Shown: positions 34,983-46,444, numbered from the stretch's first letter. The stretch is DNA of 64,000 nt from Halomonas sp. 328 (GCF_015645095.1 NZ_JADOTW010000009.1:1-64000), one strand, 5' to 3'. Notes: generated by a model from the sequence alone, not told the origin. Program-made: numbers and translations.

Positions 34983-36014
34983 TCAACGCCCTTCGTCCTC
35001 GAGGCTGTCGAGGATGCGACGGTAGCTACTGAAGCGCTCGGCGCGTACTTCGCCCCGCTCCACGGCCTCGAGCAGGGCGCAGCCCGGCTCCTGCTGATGA
35101 CGGCAGTCGCGGAAGCGGCAGCGCCCCAGCAGTTCGCGGAACTCCACGAAGCCCTCGGTGACCTGCTGGGCATCCAGGTGGGTCAGGCCGAATTCGCGGA
35201 TCCCCGGCGAGTCGATCAGTTCGCCGGCCTCGCTGTCGTCGTTGTCGAAGGCATAGAGGCGGGCGGTGGTGGTGGTGTGGGTGCCCTTGCGGGAGTCCTC
35301 GGAGAGGGCGCCGATGCGCAGGGTCTCGTCGGGCAGCAGGCGATCGATCAGCGACGACTTGCCGACCCCGCTCTGCCCGACGAAGACCGAGGTGCGCCCG
35401 GCCAGCCGCGCCCGCAGGGCGTCCAGGCCGTGGGTCTCGGCGGTGGTGGTGGTGACCACCGGGTAGCCCAGCGCCTGGTAGTGGCCCAGCAGGGTCATCA
35501 GCTCGCCGCCGTCCTCGGGCAGCAGGTCGGTCTTGTTGAGCACCAGCACCGGGGCGATGCCGGTGGCCTCGGCGGCCACCAGGTAGCGGTCGATCAGGTT
35601 GGCGTGGGGCGCGGGCTCCACGGCGAAGACGATCAGGATCTGGTCGATATTGGCCGCCACCGGCTTGAGCTGGCCACGAGCGTCGGGGCGCTCCAGCACG
35701 CTGTCCCGCTCGCCCCGGGCCACCACCACGCCGCTGCCGTCATTGGCGGCGCGCCAGATCACCCGGTCGCCGGTGACCAGGGGCTCCAGGTTGGCGCGCA
35801 GGTGGCAGCGGTGCAGGGGGCCGCCTTCGGCGGGGCGCACGTCCAGGCTGCGCCCGAAGTGGGCGATCACTCGTCCGTTACGTTCGGGGCCATACTCGCC
35901 GGCCTCCAGCTTGTCGGCATCCTGGGCATCGCGCTTGGCGGCGCGCTGGGCGCGTTCGGCCTGAATCTTCTCGATGCGCCAGCGCTGCTGGCGAGTTAGC
36001 TTGCGTTTGCTCAT
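34983..36014 (-). CDS. rsgA: ribosome small-subunit GTPase RsgA
   Basis: RsgA is a circularly permuted GTPase that checks late 30S maturation. The 343-residue product has an OB-fold N-terminus, G4 NKTD, G1 GQSGVGKSS and G3 DSPGIREF in permuted order, and a zinc-binding C-terminus (CRFRDCRHQQEPGC). It is divergent from orn, as in many gammaproteobacteria. Confidence 0.95.
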   Translation of the reverse strand: MSKRKLTRQQRWRIEKIQAERAQRAAKRDAQDADKLEAGEYGPERNGRVIAHFGRSLDVRPAEGGPLHRCHLRANLEPLVTGDRVIWRAANDGSGVVVARGERDSVLERPDARGQLKPVAANIDQILIVFAVEPAPHANLIDRYLVAAEATGIAPVLVLNKTDLLPEDGGELMTLLGHYQALGYPVVTTTTAETHGLDALRARLAGRTSVFVGQSGVGKSSLIDRLLPDETLRIGALSEDSRKGTHTTTTARLYAFDNDDSEAGELIDSPGIREFGLTHLDAQQVTEGFVEFRELLGRCRFRDCRHQQEPGCALLEAVERGEVRAERFSSYRRILDSLEDEGR

Positions 36015-36117
36015 GGGCCGCCCGAGGTCTGTACAATGGGGACATTGTACGCATAGACCGCCCTCTTAGACACCGGGCCGCCCCGTGCCGGCGGCCTCGA
36101 GAAGGAAATGACGCACC

Positions 36118-36711
36118 ATGGCTACGACCCCCGACGCCACTCCCCGCAAGGACCTGCTGGTCTGGATCGACCTGGAGATGACCGGCCTCGACCCCGAGAA
36201 GGAACGCATCATCGAGGTGGCGACCCTGATCACCGACAATGACCTCAACCTGATCGCCGAGGGGCCGGTGATCGCCGTGCATCAGCCCGAGCACCTGCTG
36301 GCCGGGATGGATGCCTGGAACCAGAAGACCCATGGCGAGTCGGGCCTGGTGGCCCGGGTGCGCCAGAGCACCATCGAGACCCGGGAGGCGGAGCGTCGCA
36401 CCCTGGCGTTCCTGGAGGCGCATGTGGCACCCGGCAGCTCCCCCATGTGCGGCAACAGCGTGCACCAGGATCGCCGCTTCCTGGAGCGGGAGATGCCCGA
36501 ACTGCTGGCCTTCTTCCACTACCGCAACCTGGACGTCTCGACCCTCAAGGAGCTGGCCAAACGCTGGAATCCGGCGGCCCTCAAGGGCTTCGAGAAGCGC
36601 AATACCCACCAGGCCCTGGACGATATCCGCGAGTCCCTGGCGGAGCTGGCCCACTACCGCAACACCTTCCTGCAGCTGGCACCGCCGGAGGCCGACGAGG
36701 AGGAGCAATAA
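36118..36711 (+). CDS. orn: oligoribonuclease
   Basis: Orn degrades two- to five-base RNAs, mainly dinucleotides, including pGpG. The 197-residue DEDDh exonuclease has Asp18 and Glu20 in [10 protein letters not shown], a middle Asp ([10 protein letters not shown]), and the His/Asp pair in [15 protein letters not shown]. Its stop lies five bases from the end of convergent queG. Confidence 0.95.
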   Translation: MATTPDATPRKDLLVWIDLEMTGLDPEKERIIEVATLITDNDLNLIAEGPVIAVHQPEHLLAGMDAWNQKTHGESGLVARVRQSTIETREAERRTLAFLEAHVAPGSSPMCGNSVHQDRRFLEREMPELLAFFHYRNLDVSTLKELAKRWNPAALKGFEKRNTHQALDDIRESLAELAHYRNTFLQLAPPEADEEEQ

Positions 36712-36715
36712 GCGC

Positions 36716-37825
<1,110 letters not shown>

Positions 37826-37949
37826 GATCGTGAAACTACCGAGAAAGCGGGGAGGGCTGGGCGTGGCGCAGGCACACCCTACACTAGACTCAAATCCTCG
37901 TCATGGAGAGTCATGATGCCGTACAGTCCCTCTCTCTGGCGTGAGGCCC

Positions 37950-38062
37950 GGGGCTACCCTGGGGCAGGCCTTCGCGAAGACGCTGTAGACCCATCCCTGG
38001 GCGCTCGACTTTTTCGTCCCTGAAAAAGACGCTTCGCTCCGACCTGTCCCCAGCGCCCCTCA
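37950..38062. repeat. structured interspersed repeat, copy 2 (inverted)
   Basis: The reverse complement of this stretch matches 19704-19822 closely, including CCTTCGCGAAGACGCTGT, GGGCGCTCGACTTTTTCGT and CCCTGAAAAAGACGCTTCGC. The copies differ mainly near their ends. It lies in the queG/nnr divergent gap, 35 bases before nnr, and shows the same nested pairing arms. No ORF is present. Confidence 0.75.
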
Positions 38063-38096
38063 GCAAGATTTACTGCGATGGCGAAGGGAGGCAACA

Positions 38097-39587
38097 ATGA
38101 ATCCAGGCAGGTCGCTCTATCTGGCCGAACAGGTTCGCGAGCTGGATCGGCGTACCATCGCCGCCGGCACCGAGGGCTTCGCCCTGATGCAGAAGGCGGC
38201 CCAGGCCGCCTTTCGCGTGCTGCGGGCCCGCTGGCCCGAGGCGCGGTCGCTGAGCGTGCTGTGCGGCGCCGGCAACAACGCCGGCGATGGCTATGTGATG
38301 GCGGCCCTGGCCGCCGAGGAGGGGCTGGCGGTGCAGCTGCTGGCGCTGCGTCCGGTCGAGCGGCTCGACGGCGATGCCGCCCGGGCCGCGCAACTCGCCG
38401 CCTCGGCCGGCGTCGCGATAACGCCCTGGACGGCCCAGGCAGTGCTGGAGGGCGAGGTGATCGTCGATGCCCTGCTCGGCACGGGGCTCAGCGGCGAGGT
38501 GCGCGAGCCCTTCCTGGGCGCCATCCGGCGGATCAACGCCGCCGAACGTCCGGTGCTGGCGGTGGATATTCCCTCCGGGCTTTGCGCCGATAGTGGCGCC
38601 GTGCTGGGTGCGGCGGTCTCGGCCAGTGTCACCGTCACCTTTATCGGCGACAAGCTGGGGCTGCATACCGGCGCCGGCCCGGCGCGGGTCGGTGAGCTGC
38701 GCTTCAAGCGCCTCGGCGTCGATGCCGAGGCCCATGGCGACCTGGTGCCGGTGGCGCGACTCGGCGACGAGGCGCTGATCGCCGGGGCCCTGCCGGCGCG
38801 CCCCCGGGATGCCCACAAGGGCGATTGCGGTCACCTGCTGGTGATCGGGGGGGCACCGGGGTTCGGCGGCGCGGCCCTGCTGGCCGCCGAGGCGGCGGCG
38901 CGGCTCGGGGCCGGTAAGGTGAGCCTGGCCACGGCGCCGGAGCATGTGACCGCCAGCCTGGTGCGCTGTCCCGAGGTGATGGTCCACGGCGTGCGCGGCG
39001 CGCCGGAGGCCGTGTCCCTGCTGGAAGCCGCCGATGCCATCGTGGTGGGGCCTGGCCTGGGGCAGGGGCCCTGGGGGCAGGGGCTGCTGCAGGCGGCCCT
39101 GGCGGCGGGCAAGCCGCTGGTGGCGGATGCCGATGCCCTCAACCTGCTGGCCCGGGGGCGGATCGAGGCCCGCCCGCCGGCCTGGATCCTCACACCCCAC
39201 CCGGGGGAGGCGGCACGGCTACTGGGTCGCGACACCGCCAGCGTGCAGGGCGATCGCGCCGGCAGCCTGCGTGCCATCGCCGCGGATTTCGCCGCCGTGG
39301 TGCTGCTCAAGGGGGCGGGGAGCCTGGTCGGCGAGGCCGGCGGTGCGCCCCTGACGCTCTGCCCCTTCGGCAACCCCGGCATGGCCAGTGGCGGCATGGG
39401 CGATGTGCTCTCCGGCATCCTGGGGGCCCTGCTGGCCCAGGGGGTGGCGCCGCGTCTCGCCGCCGAGGCGGGCATGCTGCTGCATGCCCGGGCCGCGGAC
39501 CTCGCCGCCCAGGCCGAGGGCGAGCGTGGTCTGCTGGCCGGCGATCTGGCATCCTATGCGCGACGCTTGGCCAATGGGGTGGGATAG
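38097..39587 (+). CDS. nnr: bifunctional NAD(P)HX epimerase/dehydratase
   Basis: Repairs hydrated NADH and NADPH. The 496-residue fusion has the YjeF N-terminal epimerase domain (about 1-215; CGAGNNAGDGYVMA, VDALLGTGLSGEVREPF, DIPSGL) and the C-terminal ribokinase-like ADP-dependent dehydratase (about 225-496; KGDCGHLLVIGG, LTPHPGEAARLLG, GNPGMASGGMGDVLSGILGALLAQG). It is the first gene of the conserved nnr-tsaE-amiB-mutL-miaA-hfq run. Confidence 0.95.
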   Translation: MNPGRSLYLAEQVRELDRRTIAAGTEGFALMQKAAQAAFRVLRARWPEARSLSVLCGAGNNAGDGYVMAALAAEEGLAVQLLALRPVERLDGDAARAAQLAASAGVAITPWTAQAVLEGEVIVDALLGTGLSGEVREPFLGAIRRINAAERPVLAVDIPSGLCADSGAVLGAAVSASVTVTFIGDKLGLHTGAGPARVGELRFKRLGVDAEAHGDLVPVARLGDEALIAGALPARPRDAHKGDCGHLLVIGGAPGFGGAALLAAEAAARLGAGKVSLATAPEHVTASLVRCPEVMVHGVRGAPEAVSLLEAADAIVVGPGLGQGPWGQGLLQAALAAGKPLVADADALNLLARGRIEARPPAWILTPHPGEAARLLGRDTASVQGDRAGSLRAIAADFAAVVLLKGAGSLVGEAGGAPLTLCPFGNPGMASGGMGDVLSGILGALLAQGVAPRLAAEAGMLLHARAADLAAQAEGERGLLAGDLASYARRLANGVG

Positions 39588-39593
39588 AGCGAG

Positions 39594-40067
39594 ATGATGC
39601 GGGTCAGACTGCGGGATGAAGAGGCCCAGGTGGCCTTCGGTGAGGCCCTGGGCCAGGCCCTGGCAGGGCAGGGACGGGTTTACCTCAGTGGTGACCTGGG
39701 GGCCGGCAAGACCACCCTGACCCGGGGGATCCTGCGTGCCCATGGCCACCGGGGCGCGGTGAAGAGTCCCACCTATACCCTGGTGGAACCCTATGAACTG
39801 GGCGAGTGGCGCCTCTACCATTTCGATCTCTATCGCCTCGGCGACCCGGAGGAGCTGGAATTCATCGGTGCCCGGGATCTCTTCGAGGAGGATTGCCTGT
39901 GCCTGGTGGAGTGGCCCAGCCGCGGCGAGGGCTGGCTGCCGTCGCCGACCCTGGAGATTCACCTGCGCCTGGTCGAGCCGGGGCGCGAGGCGGAGTTGAT
40001 CGCCGGCGATGCCCGGGGCGAGGCACTGCTGGCGCGTCTCGCCGAACGCTGGCCCGCCGCCGACTGA
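39594..40067 (+). CDS. tsaE: tRNA threonylcarbamoyladenosine synthesis ATPase TsaE
   Basis: TsaE works with TsaB and TsaD to make t6A37 in tRNA. The 157-residue protein has Walker A SGDLGAGKTTLTRGI, the SPTYTLVEPYE segment and YHFDLYRLGDPEELEFIG with a Walker-B-like acidic site, then VEWPSRG. It follows nnr by six bases. Confidence 0.94.
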   Translation: MMRVRLRDEEAQVAFGEALGQALAGQGRVYLSGDLGAGKTTLTRGILRAHGHRGAVKSPTYTLVEPYELGEWRLYHFDLYRLGDPEELEFIGARDLFEEDCLCLVEWPSRGEGWLPSPTLEIHLRLVEPGREAELIAGDARGEALLARLAERWPAAD

Positions 40068-40107
40068 GACCTGGCCCTTTCCAACACATGGATGATCGGA
40101 TACCCGC

Positions 40108-41562
40108 ATGACTCGAGGAGTGTTGCCAAGCCGCCGATTCGCTCGCCTCGCCGGCGTGTTGCTGCCGTTGCTCGCCCTGGCGCTATTGATTGGCCAGCCG
40201 GCGCGGGCCGCCGTGGTGGATAACCTGCGCCTCTGGGCGGCCCCGGATCATGCGCGCCTGGTCTTCGACCTGTCGTCACCGGCCGAGGCCAATGTGTTCA
40301 CCCTGGAGAATCCCCGGCGCCTGGTGATCGACCTGCCCAGCAGTCGACTGGCGGCGGATCCGGCGCGCCTCGACCTGACGGGAAGCGCCATCAGCGCGGT
40401 GCGCAGCGGGGTGCGCGACGGCGATGGCTTGCGCATCGTCCTCGACCTGGAACGTGAGGTGGCGCCACGCCATTTCAGCCTGGCGCCCAATGACCAGTAC
40501 GGCCACCGCCTGGTGGTGGACCTGGAGTACCCTGGCGAGAGTGCCGTGGAGGACCCCATCGACCCCATCGAGGCGATGATTCGCGAGCAGGAGATGGCCG
40601 CCCGGGCGGGGGAGGCGCCGGCGGTCGACGAGTCGGCGGTGGCGCTCCAGCAGGCCCAGCCCCACCCCCGGCGCGATATCATCATCGCCATCGACCCGGG
40701 CCATGGCGGTGAGGACCCCGGTGCCATCGGCCCTGCCGGCACCCGCGAGAAGGACGTGGTGTTGCAGATCGGCCGGCGCCTGCAGCGCCTGGTGGACGAG
40801 ACCCCGGGCTTCCGGGCGGTGATGATCCGTGACGGCGACTACTATGTGGGCCTGCGTCAGCGCATCCGTATTGCCCGGGAGCAGCGCGCCGACTTCTTCG
40901 TCTCGGTGCACGCCGATGCCTTCAACAGCCCGCGTCCCCAGGGTAGCTCCGTCTATGCGCTCTCCCAGAGCGGTGCCACCTCCGAGGCGGCCCAGTGGCT
41001 GGCCGATAGCGAGAACCGCGCCGACCTGATCGGCGGCGTCGATGGCGGGCTGTCGCTGAACGATCACGATGAGGTGCTGCGGGGGGTGCTGATGGACCTG
41101 ACCCTGACCGCTACCCTCAACGACTCCCTGTCCATCGGCGGCCAGGTGCTGGAGCGCCTGGGGCGCGTCAATCGCCTGCACAAGTCGCGGGTGGAGCAGG
41201 CCGGCTTCGTGGTGCTCAAGTCGCCGGATATCCCCTCCCTGCTGGTGGAGACCGGCTTTATCTCCAACCCGGACGAGGAGCGCCGCCTGCGTGATTCGAG
41301 CCACCAGCAGGGGCTCGCCGAGGCGATCTTCGCCGGGGTGCGCGAGCACTTCCAGCGCAACCCTCCCCCGACCAGCCTGCTGGCCTGGCAGCGTGACCAG
41401 AACCGTGGTGGCGGCAGCAACGAATACCGTATCCAGCCCGGCGATACCCTTTCGGAGATCGCCGCCCGCCACCGGGTCCCCCTGGGGACCCTGAAGCAGG
41501 TCAACGAGATCAACGGCGACGTGATCCGGGTCGGCCAGGTGCTGCGGATACCGCAATCCTGA
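40108..41562 (+). CDS. amiB: N-acetylmuramoyl-L-alanine amidase AmiB/AmiC type
   Basis: Cleaves peptides from peptidoglycan at the septum during cell separation. The 484-residue protein has a signal peptide (cut near ARA-AVV at 34), an AMIN localisation domain (35-145), the zinc Amidase_3 domain (IAIDPGHGGEDPGAIG, FVSVHADAFNSP, LLVETGFISN) and a C-terminal LysM motif (YRIQPGDTLSEIAARHRVP ... VGQVLRIPQS). The LysM tail is common in the Pseudomonas lineage. Heptad element E separates it from mutL. Confidence 0.94.
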   Translation: MTRGVLPSRRFARLAGVLLPLLALALLIGQPARAAVVDNLRLWAAPDHARLVFDLSSPAEANVFTLENPRRLVIDLPSSRLAADPARLDLTGSAISAVRSGVRDGDGLRIVLDLEREVAPRHFSLAPNDQYGHRLVVDLEYPGESAVEDPIDPIEAMIREQEMAARAGEAPAVDESAVALQQAQPHPRRDIIIAIDPGHGGEDPGAIGPAGTREKDVVLQIGRRLQRLVDETPGFRAVMIRDGDYYVGLRQRIRIAREQRADFFVSVHADAFNSPRPQGSSVYALSQSGATSEAAQWLADSENRADLIGGVDGGLSLNDHDEVLRGVLMDLTLTATLNDSLSIGGQVLERLGRVNRLHKSRVEQAGFVVLKSPDIPSLLVETGFISNPDEERRLRDSSHQQGLAEAIFAGVREHFQRNPPPTSLLAWQRDQNRGGGSNEYRIQPGDTLSEIAARHRVPLGTLKQVNEINGDVIRVGQVLRIPQS

Positions 41563-41575
41563 CCCCTTCGGGGGA

Positions 41576-41723
41576 GCTGTAAGCCATAAGCTGTAAGCTA
41601 TAAGAAAAACCGTTGCCACTGATGAGGTTGGTGGCAGTATCTCGGCTTCCGGCTTCCGGCTTCCGGCTTCCGGCTTCCGGCTTCCGGCTTCCGGCTTCCG
41701 GCTTCCGGCTTCCGGCTTCCGGC
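41576..41723 (+). repeat. heptad element E with an 11-copy array (amiB-mutL)
   Basis: The left arm is GCTGTAA, GCCATAA, GCTGTAA, GCTATAA (41576-41603), then GAAAAACCGTTGCCAC and a core whose GTTGCCAC/GTGGCAGT ends can pair. The right arm is eleven consecutive exact TTCCGGC units (41647-41723). Left and right units are no longer complementary over their full length (GCYRTAA against TTCCGGC), and the right arm is expanded from four to eleven copies. The mutL start lies 21 bases beyond. Confidence 0.85.
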
Positions 41724-41744
41724 TTTTAGTTTGTGTGGAGTGTT

Positions 41745-43700
41745 ATGACCCAACAGCGACCCATACGCATCCTCGACCCCCGGCTGGCCAACCAGATTGC
41801 CGCCGGCGAGGTGGTGGAACGCCCCGCCTCGGTACTCAAGGAGCTGGTGGAGAACGCCGTGGATGCCGGCAGCCGGCGTATCGAGCTGGAGCTGGAGGCC
41901 GGTGGCGCGCGGCTGATCCGGGTGCGCGACGATGGCGGCGGCATCGCCGAGGCGGACCTCCCGCTGGCGCTGTCTCGCCACGCCACCAGCAAGATCGCCT
42001 CCCTGGAGGAGCTGGAAGGGGTGGCCAGCCTCGGTTTCCGGGGCGAGGCGCTGGCCTCCATCGCCTCGGTGTCGCGGCTGGAGCTGATCTCCAATACCGC
42101 CGAGGATCCCCAGGCAGGTTGGCGGGTGGTGGCCGAGGGGCGCGAGATGGAACCCCGGGTGACCCCGGCGCCTCACCCCCGGGGCACCACGGTGACGGTG
42201 CGCGACCTCTTCTTCAATACCCCGGCGCGGCGCAAGTTCCTGCGTACCGAGAAGACCGAATTCGGCCACGCCGAGGAGGCCTTCCGCCGCCTGGCGCTGT
42301 CCCGCTATGACATCGGCTGGAGCCTGCGCCATAACCAGAAGACCCTGCACCAGCTACGCCCCGCCGCGGACGTCGCCGGCCGCGAGCGGCGTATCGCCGC
42401 CCTGCTCGGCAAGGGGTTCCTGGAGAACGCCCTGGCCCTGGACCTGGAGGCCAACGGCCTGCGCCTGTGGGGCTGGGTGGGCCTGCCCACCTTCTCCCGG
42501 GCCCAGGCCGACCAGCAGTATTTCTTCGTCAACGGCCGGGTGGTCCGCGACCGCCTGGTGGCCCACGCCATTCGCCAGGCCTACCGGGACGTGCTCTTCC
42601 ATGGGCGTCACCCGGTCTTCGTGCTCTACCTGGAGCTCGACCCCAGCGTGGTGGACGTCAATGTGCACCCCACCAAGCACGAGGTGCGCTTCCGGGATGG
42701 CCGCCTGGTCCACGATTTCCTCTTCTCCAGCCTGCATCGGGCCCTGGGCGAGGCGCGCCCCGGCCAGCAGGATGCCGAGGAAGCGCCGGAGGAGGGCGGT
42801 GAGGCGAGCGCCGAGGCGCCCGGCGTGGCCGAGGCGGCGCCGCGCTGGCAGCAGCAGCCCATGGCCCTGGGCAGTGGCGACGAGGGGCGCGAGCGCCACC
42901 CGGGCGCCGACAAGGTGCGCCAGTTCATGGCGGGCTATCGGGCGTTGCATCCCGATCACGAGGAGAGCCTGCTGACGCCCCAGCCGGCGCCCCCCGGCGG
43001 CGCGGCGGCGACCCTGGCCCGGGGGGAGTCGGGGCAGGTGAGCGTCGCCTCGGCCCCCCGCCCCATGGCGACGCCTGCCGAGCGGCCGAGCCTGCCGGAG
43101 GAAGACCCCACCCAGGCGCCGCCCCTGGGTTATGCCATCGCCCAGCTGCAGGGCGTCTATATTCTCGCCCAGGGGCGCCGCGGCCTGGTGGTGGTGGATA
43201 TGCACGCCGCCCATGAACGCATCACCTACGAGCGCCTCAAGAGCCAGGTGCATGGCGGGGCCCTGGAGGCCCAGGCGCTGCTGGTGCCGGTGTCGCTGGC
43301 GGCCAGCGCCGCCGAGGTGGCCACCGCCGAGGCGGAGCGGGAGGCCTTCGCCCGCCTGGGGGTGGAGCTGGACGTGGCCGGCCCCGAGACCCTGCTGGTG
43401 CGCCAGGTGCCGACCCTGCTGGCGGAGGCCGACGTGGAACCGCTGATTCGCGACATGCTCGGCGACCTGGAACGCTACGGGCGTTCGGACCGCCTCGAGG
43501 CGCATATCAACGAGCTGCTGGCCACCATGGCCTGCCACGGCAGCGTGCGCGCCAACCGCAAGCTGTCGATCGCCGAGATGAATGCCCTGCTGCGGGACAT
43601 GGAGCGCACCGAGCGCAGCGGCCAGTGCAATCACGGTCGCCCCACCTGGTTCGAGATGTCGATGCATGAGCTCGACAAGCGCTTTTTGAGGGGGCAGTGA
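41745..43700 (+). CDS. mutL: DNA mismatch repair protein MutL
   Basis: MutL links mismatch recognition to strand removal. The 651-residue protein has the GHKL ATPase motifs ([35 protein letters not shown]) and a C-terminal dimerisation domain. The segment [12 protein letters not shown] matches the DQHA-x2-E-x4-E endonuclease motif with Met for Gln, and CNHGRPTW matches the second metal motif. It should thus nick DNA itself rather than need MutH. The ATG at 41745 begins the conserved [12 protein letters not shown]. It overlaps miaA by one base. Confidence 0.96.
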   Translation: MTQQRPIRILDPRLANQIAAGEVVERPASVLKELVENAVDAGSRRIELELEAGGARLIRVRDDGGGIAEADLPLALSRHATSKIASLEELEGVASLGFRGEALASIASVSRLELISNTAEDPQAGWRVVAEGREMEPRVTPAPHPRGTTVTVRDLFFNTPARRKFLRTEKTEFGHAEEAFRRLALSRYDIGWSLRHNQKTLHQLRPAADVAGRERRIAALLGKGFLENALALDLEANGLRLWGWVGLPTFSRAQADQQYFFVNGRVVRDRLVAHAIRQAYRDVLFHGRHPVFVLYLELDPSVVDVNVHPTKHEVRFRDGRLVHDFLFSSLHRALGEARPGQQDAEEAPEEGGEASAEAPGVAEAAPRWQQQPMALGSGDEGRERHPGADKVRQFMAGYRALHPDHEESLLTPQPAPPGGAAATLARGESGQVSVASAPRPMATPAERPSLPEEDPTQAPPLGYAIAQLQGVYILAQGRRGLVVVDMHAAHERITYERLKSQVHGGALEAQALLVPVSLAASAAEVATAEAEREAFARLGVELDVAGPETLLVRQVPTLLAEADVEPLIRDMLGDLERYGRSDRLEAHINELLATMACHGSVRANRKLSIAEMNALLRDMERTERSGQCNHGRPTWFEMSMHELDKRFLRGQ

Positions 43701-44641
43701 TGAACGACGACCGTCGGCCGCCGGCGATCCTGCTGATGGGCCCCACCGCCGCCGGCAAGACCGACCTGGCCATCGCCCTCCACGAGCGGCTGGACTGCGA
43801 GCTGATCAGCGTCGACTCGGCGCTGATCTATCGCGGCATGGATATCGGCACCGCCAAGCCTTCGGCGGCGGAGCTGGCCCGGGCCCCCCACCGCCTGGTG
43901 GATATCCGCGACCCCGCCGAGGCTTACAGCGCCGCCGAGTTCCGCGAGGATGCCCTGGCGGCGATGCATGAGATCACCGCCGCCGGCCGGGTGCCGCTGC
44001 TGGTGGGGGGCACCATGATGTACTACAAGCGCCTGCTGGAGGGCGTGGCGGAGATGCCGGCCGCCGACCCGGCGCTGCGTGCCGAGCTGGAGGCGGAGGC
44101 CGAGCGTCGCGGGCTCGTCGCCCTGCACGAGGAGCTGGCGCGGGTCGACCCCGTGCTCGCCGCCGAGCTGCACCCGCATAATCGCCAGCGCCTGCTTCGG
44201 GCCCTGGAGGTCTATCGGCTCAGCGGCCGGCCGCTCAGCGCCCTCTGGGCGGAGCAGCGCCGGGAAACCTTGCCCTGGCGCACGCTGTCGATAGGGGTGG
44301 CACCCGCCGAGCGGGCCGTCCTGCACGAGCGCATCGGGCGGCGCTTCGAAGCGATGCTGGCCGAGGGCTTCCTCGACGAGGTGGCGGCGCTCCAGGCGCG
44401 GGGGGACCTGCACCTGGATCTGCCCTCCATGCGCTGCGTGGGGTATCGCCAGGCGTGGGAGTACCTCGAGGGGCGCTATGACCGGGATACCCTGATCGCC
44501 AGAGGGACGGCGGCCACCCGCCAGCTCGCCAAGCGCCAGTTGACCTGGCTGCGGGGCTGGCCGGAGTTGCACTGGGTGGATAGCCAGCAAGCGGATGCCC
44601 TGGCGCGGGTCCTGAAACTCGTGCGCCGCTTTAGTAGTTAG
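43700..44641 (+). CDS. miaA: tRNA dimethylallyltransferase
   Basis: MiaA adds the dimethylallyl group to A37 of tRNAs reading UNN codons. The 313-residue product has the P-loop [17 protein letters not shown], the [16 protein letters not shown] motif, [13 protein letters not shown] and [14 protein letters not shown]. Its ATG shares the final A of the mutL TGA. It precedes hfq, as in most gammaproteobacteria. Confidence 0.95.
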   Translation: MNDDRRPPAILLMGPTAAGKTDLAIALHERLDCELISVDSALIYRGMDIGTAKPSAAELARAPHRLVDIRDPAEAYSAAEFREDALAAMHEITAAGRVPLLVGGTMMYYKRLLEGVAEMPAADPALRAELEAEAERRGLVALHEELARVDPVLAAELHPHNRQRLLRALEVYRLSGRPLSALWAEQRRETLPWRTLSIGVAPAERAVLHERIGRRFEAMLAEGFLDEVAALQARGDLHLDLPSMRCVGYRQAWEYLEGRYDRDTLIARGTAATRQLAKRQLTWLRGWPELHWVDSQQADALARVLKLVRRFSS

Positions 44642-44755
44642 CGTAAGATACGGTGTTCGGTTGGCCGCTTGCCGCGCCGTATGCTCGGGCCGCCCCTGGT
44701 CGGCGGTCCATATAACATGACATCAATGCCAAAAGAGACAGTTAGGGAGAGCAAA

Positions 44756-45001
44756 ATGTCCAAAGGACAGTCCCTTCAAGACCCGTATCTGAACATCCTG
44801 CGCAAGGAGCGTATTCCGGTGTCCATCTTCCTGGTCAACGGTATCAAGCTGCAGGGTCAGATCGAGTCCTTCGACCAGTTCGTTATTCTGCTGCGTAACA
44901 CCGTGAGCCAGATGGTTTACAAGCACGCCATCTCCACCGTGGTGCCGTCCCGCAATGTGCGCCTGCCGGCGCAGGATCCCGCGGCGGCGCAGGAATCTTG
45001 A
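44756..45001 (+). CDS. hfq: RNA chaperone Hfq
   Basis: Hfq pairs small RNAs with target mRNAs. The 81-residue protein has the Sm1 motif ([33 protein letters not shown]) and Sm2 motif ([15 protein letters not shown]) with the proximal-face KH pair. The C-terminal tail is short (about 15 residues), as in Pseudomonas. The ATG at 44756 follows AGGGAGA; an open extension upstream is not conserved. Confidence 0.96.
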   Translation: MSKGQSLQDPYLNILRKERIPVSIFLVNGIKLQGQIESFDQFVILLRNTVSQMVYKHAISTVVPSRNVRLPAQDPAAAQES

Positions 45002-45015
45002 TCGCGAGGTAGTGA

Positions 45016-46335
45016 TTGTTTTTTGAACGCCCCGACGCCGGTGAAACGGCGATCCTCGTCCATGTCGACTTCCAGGACGAACGCGAGCGCGAAGATCCGG
45101 GTGAATTCCTGGAGCTGGTGCGTTCCGCCGGCGCCGAGCCGGCTACCCTGCTCAGTGGTAGCCGGCATCGGCCCGATTCCCGCACCTTTATCGGCAGCGG
45201 CAAGCTCGAGGAGCTGCGCGAGCTGCTGGCGGTGCACCATGCCGAACTGGTGATCTTCAACCACGGCCTGAGCCCCTCCCAGGAGCGCAACCTGGAGCGG
45301 AGCCTCAAGTGCCGGGTGCTCGATCGTACCGGCCTGATTCTCGATATCTTCGCCCAGCGGGCGAGGACCCACGAAGGCAAGCTGCAGGTCGAGCTGGCCC
45401 AGCTGGAATACATGTCCACCCGCCTGGTGCGTGGCTGGACCCACCTGGAGCGCCAGAAGGGCGGTATCGGCCTGCGCGGCCCCGGTGAGACCCAGCTGGA
45501 GACCGACCGTCGCCTGCTGCGGGCCCGCATCAAGGCGATCCACAAGCGCCTCGACAAGGTGCGCAGTCAGCGCGACCAGAACCGCCGCGCCCGGGCTCGG
45601 GCCGAGATTCCCAGCGTCTCCCTGGTGGGCTACACCAACGCCGGCAAATCAACGCTCTTCAACGCGCTCACCGAGTCCGGCGTCTATGCCGCCGACCAGC
45701 TCTTCGCTACCCTCGACCCCACCCTGCGCCGTCTCGAGATCGACGACGTGGGCCCGGTGGTGCTGGCGGACACGGTGGGCTTTATCCGCCACCTGCCCCA
45801 CAAGTTGGTGGAGGCCTTCCGGGCCACCCTCCAGGAGGCCGCCGAGGCGACCCTGCTGGTGCATGTGATCGATGCCGCCGACCCCGACCGGGAGCTCAAC
45901 GTGGAGCAGGTCGAGGCGGTGCTCAAGGAGATCGGTGCCGACCAGATTCCTTGCCTGCGGGTGATGAACAAGATCGACCTGCTCGATAGCGCGCCACGCA
46001 TCGAACGCGATGGCGAAGGGCGTCCCGAGGTGGTGTGGCTCTCGGCCCAGAGCGGCCAGGGGCTGGAGCTGCTGGGCGAGGCCCTCTCCGGCTGCCTGGC
46101 CGGTGACGTGGTGGACACCGAGCTCTCCCTGGCGCCGAGCCAGGGGCGCCTGCGGGCCGCCCTGCACGAGCTGGGTGCGGTGCGTCAGGAACACTTCGAC
46201 GAGCAGGGCCGGACCCGGCTCGAGGTGCGCCTGCCACGGCGTGACTTTTTGCAGTTGATGGCGCGCCTCGGCGAGAATGCCGACGACTACTTGCCGCCGG
46301 CGCAGCGCGAGGCGCGGGCGGAGTGGGAGCTCTAG
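45016..46335 (+). CDS. hflX: ribosome-associated GTPase HflX
   Basis: HflX splits stalled ribosomes under stress. The 439-residue protein has the N-terminal HflX domain with its glycine-rich GGIGLRGPGETQLETDRRLL linker and the G domain (GYTNAGKSTLFNAL, DTVGFIRHLP, NKIDLLD). It starts at a TTG (45016), which gives the usual MFFERP beginning and has GAGGT upstream. A rare start may limit expression. It follows hfq by 14 bases. Confidence 0.94.
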   Translation: MFFERPDAGETAILVHVDFQDEREREDPGEFLELVRSAGAEPATLLSGSRHRPDSRTFIGSGKLEELRELLAVHHAELVIFNHGLSPSQERNLERSLKCRVLDRTGLILDIFAQRARTHEGKLQVELAQLEYMSTRLVRGWTHLERQKGGIGLRGPGETQLETDRRLLRARIKAIHKRLDKVRSQRDQNRRARARAEIPSVSLVGYTNAGKSTLFNALTESGVYAADQLFATLDPTLRRLEIDDVGPVVLADTVGFIRHLPHKLVEAFRATLQEAAEATLLVHVIDAADPDRELNVEQVEAVLKEIGADQIPCLRVMNKIDLLDSAPRIERDGEGRPEVVWLSAQSGQGLELLGEALSGCLAGDVVDTELSLAPSQGRLRAALHELGAVRQEHFDEQGRTRLEVRLPRRDFLQLMARLGENADDYLPPAQREARAEWEL

Positions 46336-46444
46336 CATGACGGAGTTCCTCGGAATGATGGCGTTGCGCTACGCCGGGTGATCGTCGAGGCGAGGCCCGG
46401 TAGACGGATTCAAGGCGATTCAATGCATAGTGTGGAGACGACGT

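Noticed and set aside
34026-35999. Long plus-strand open frame over the rhodanese and rsgA genes
   Set aside because: It is the antisense shadow of two clearly conserved minus-strand genes in high-GC DNA and resembles no family.
41642-41723. Tandem array before mutL as a CRISPR
   Set aside because: The repeat unit is seven bases with no spacers and no cas genes are present.
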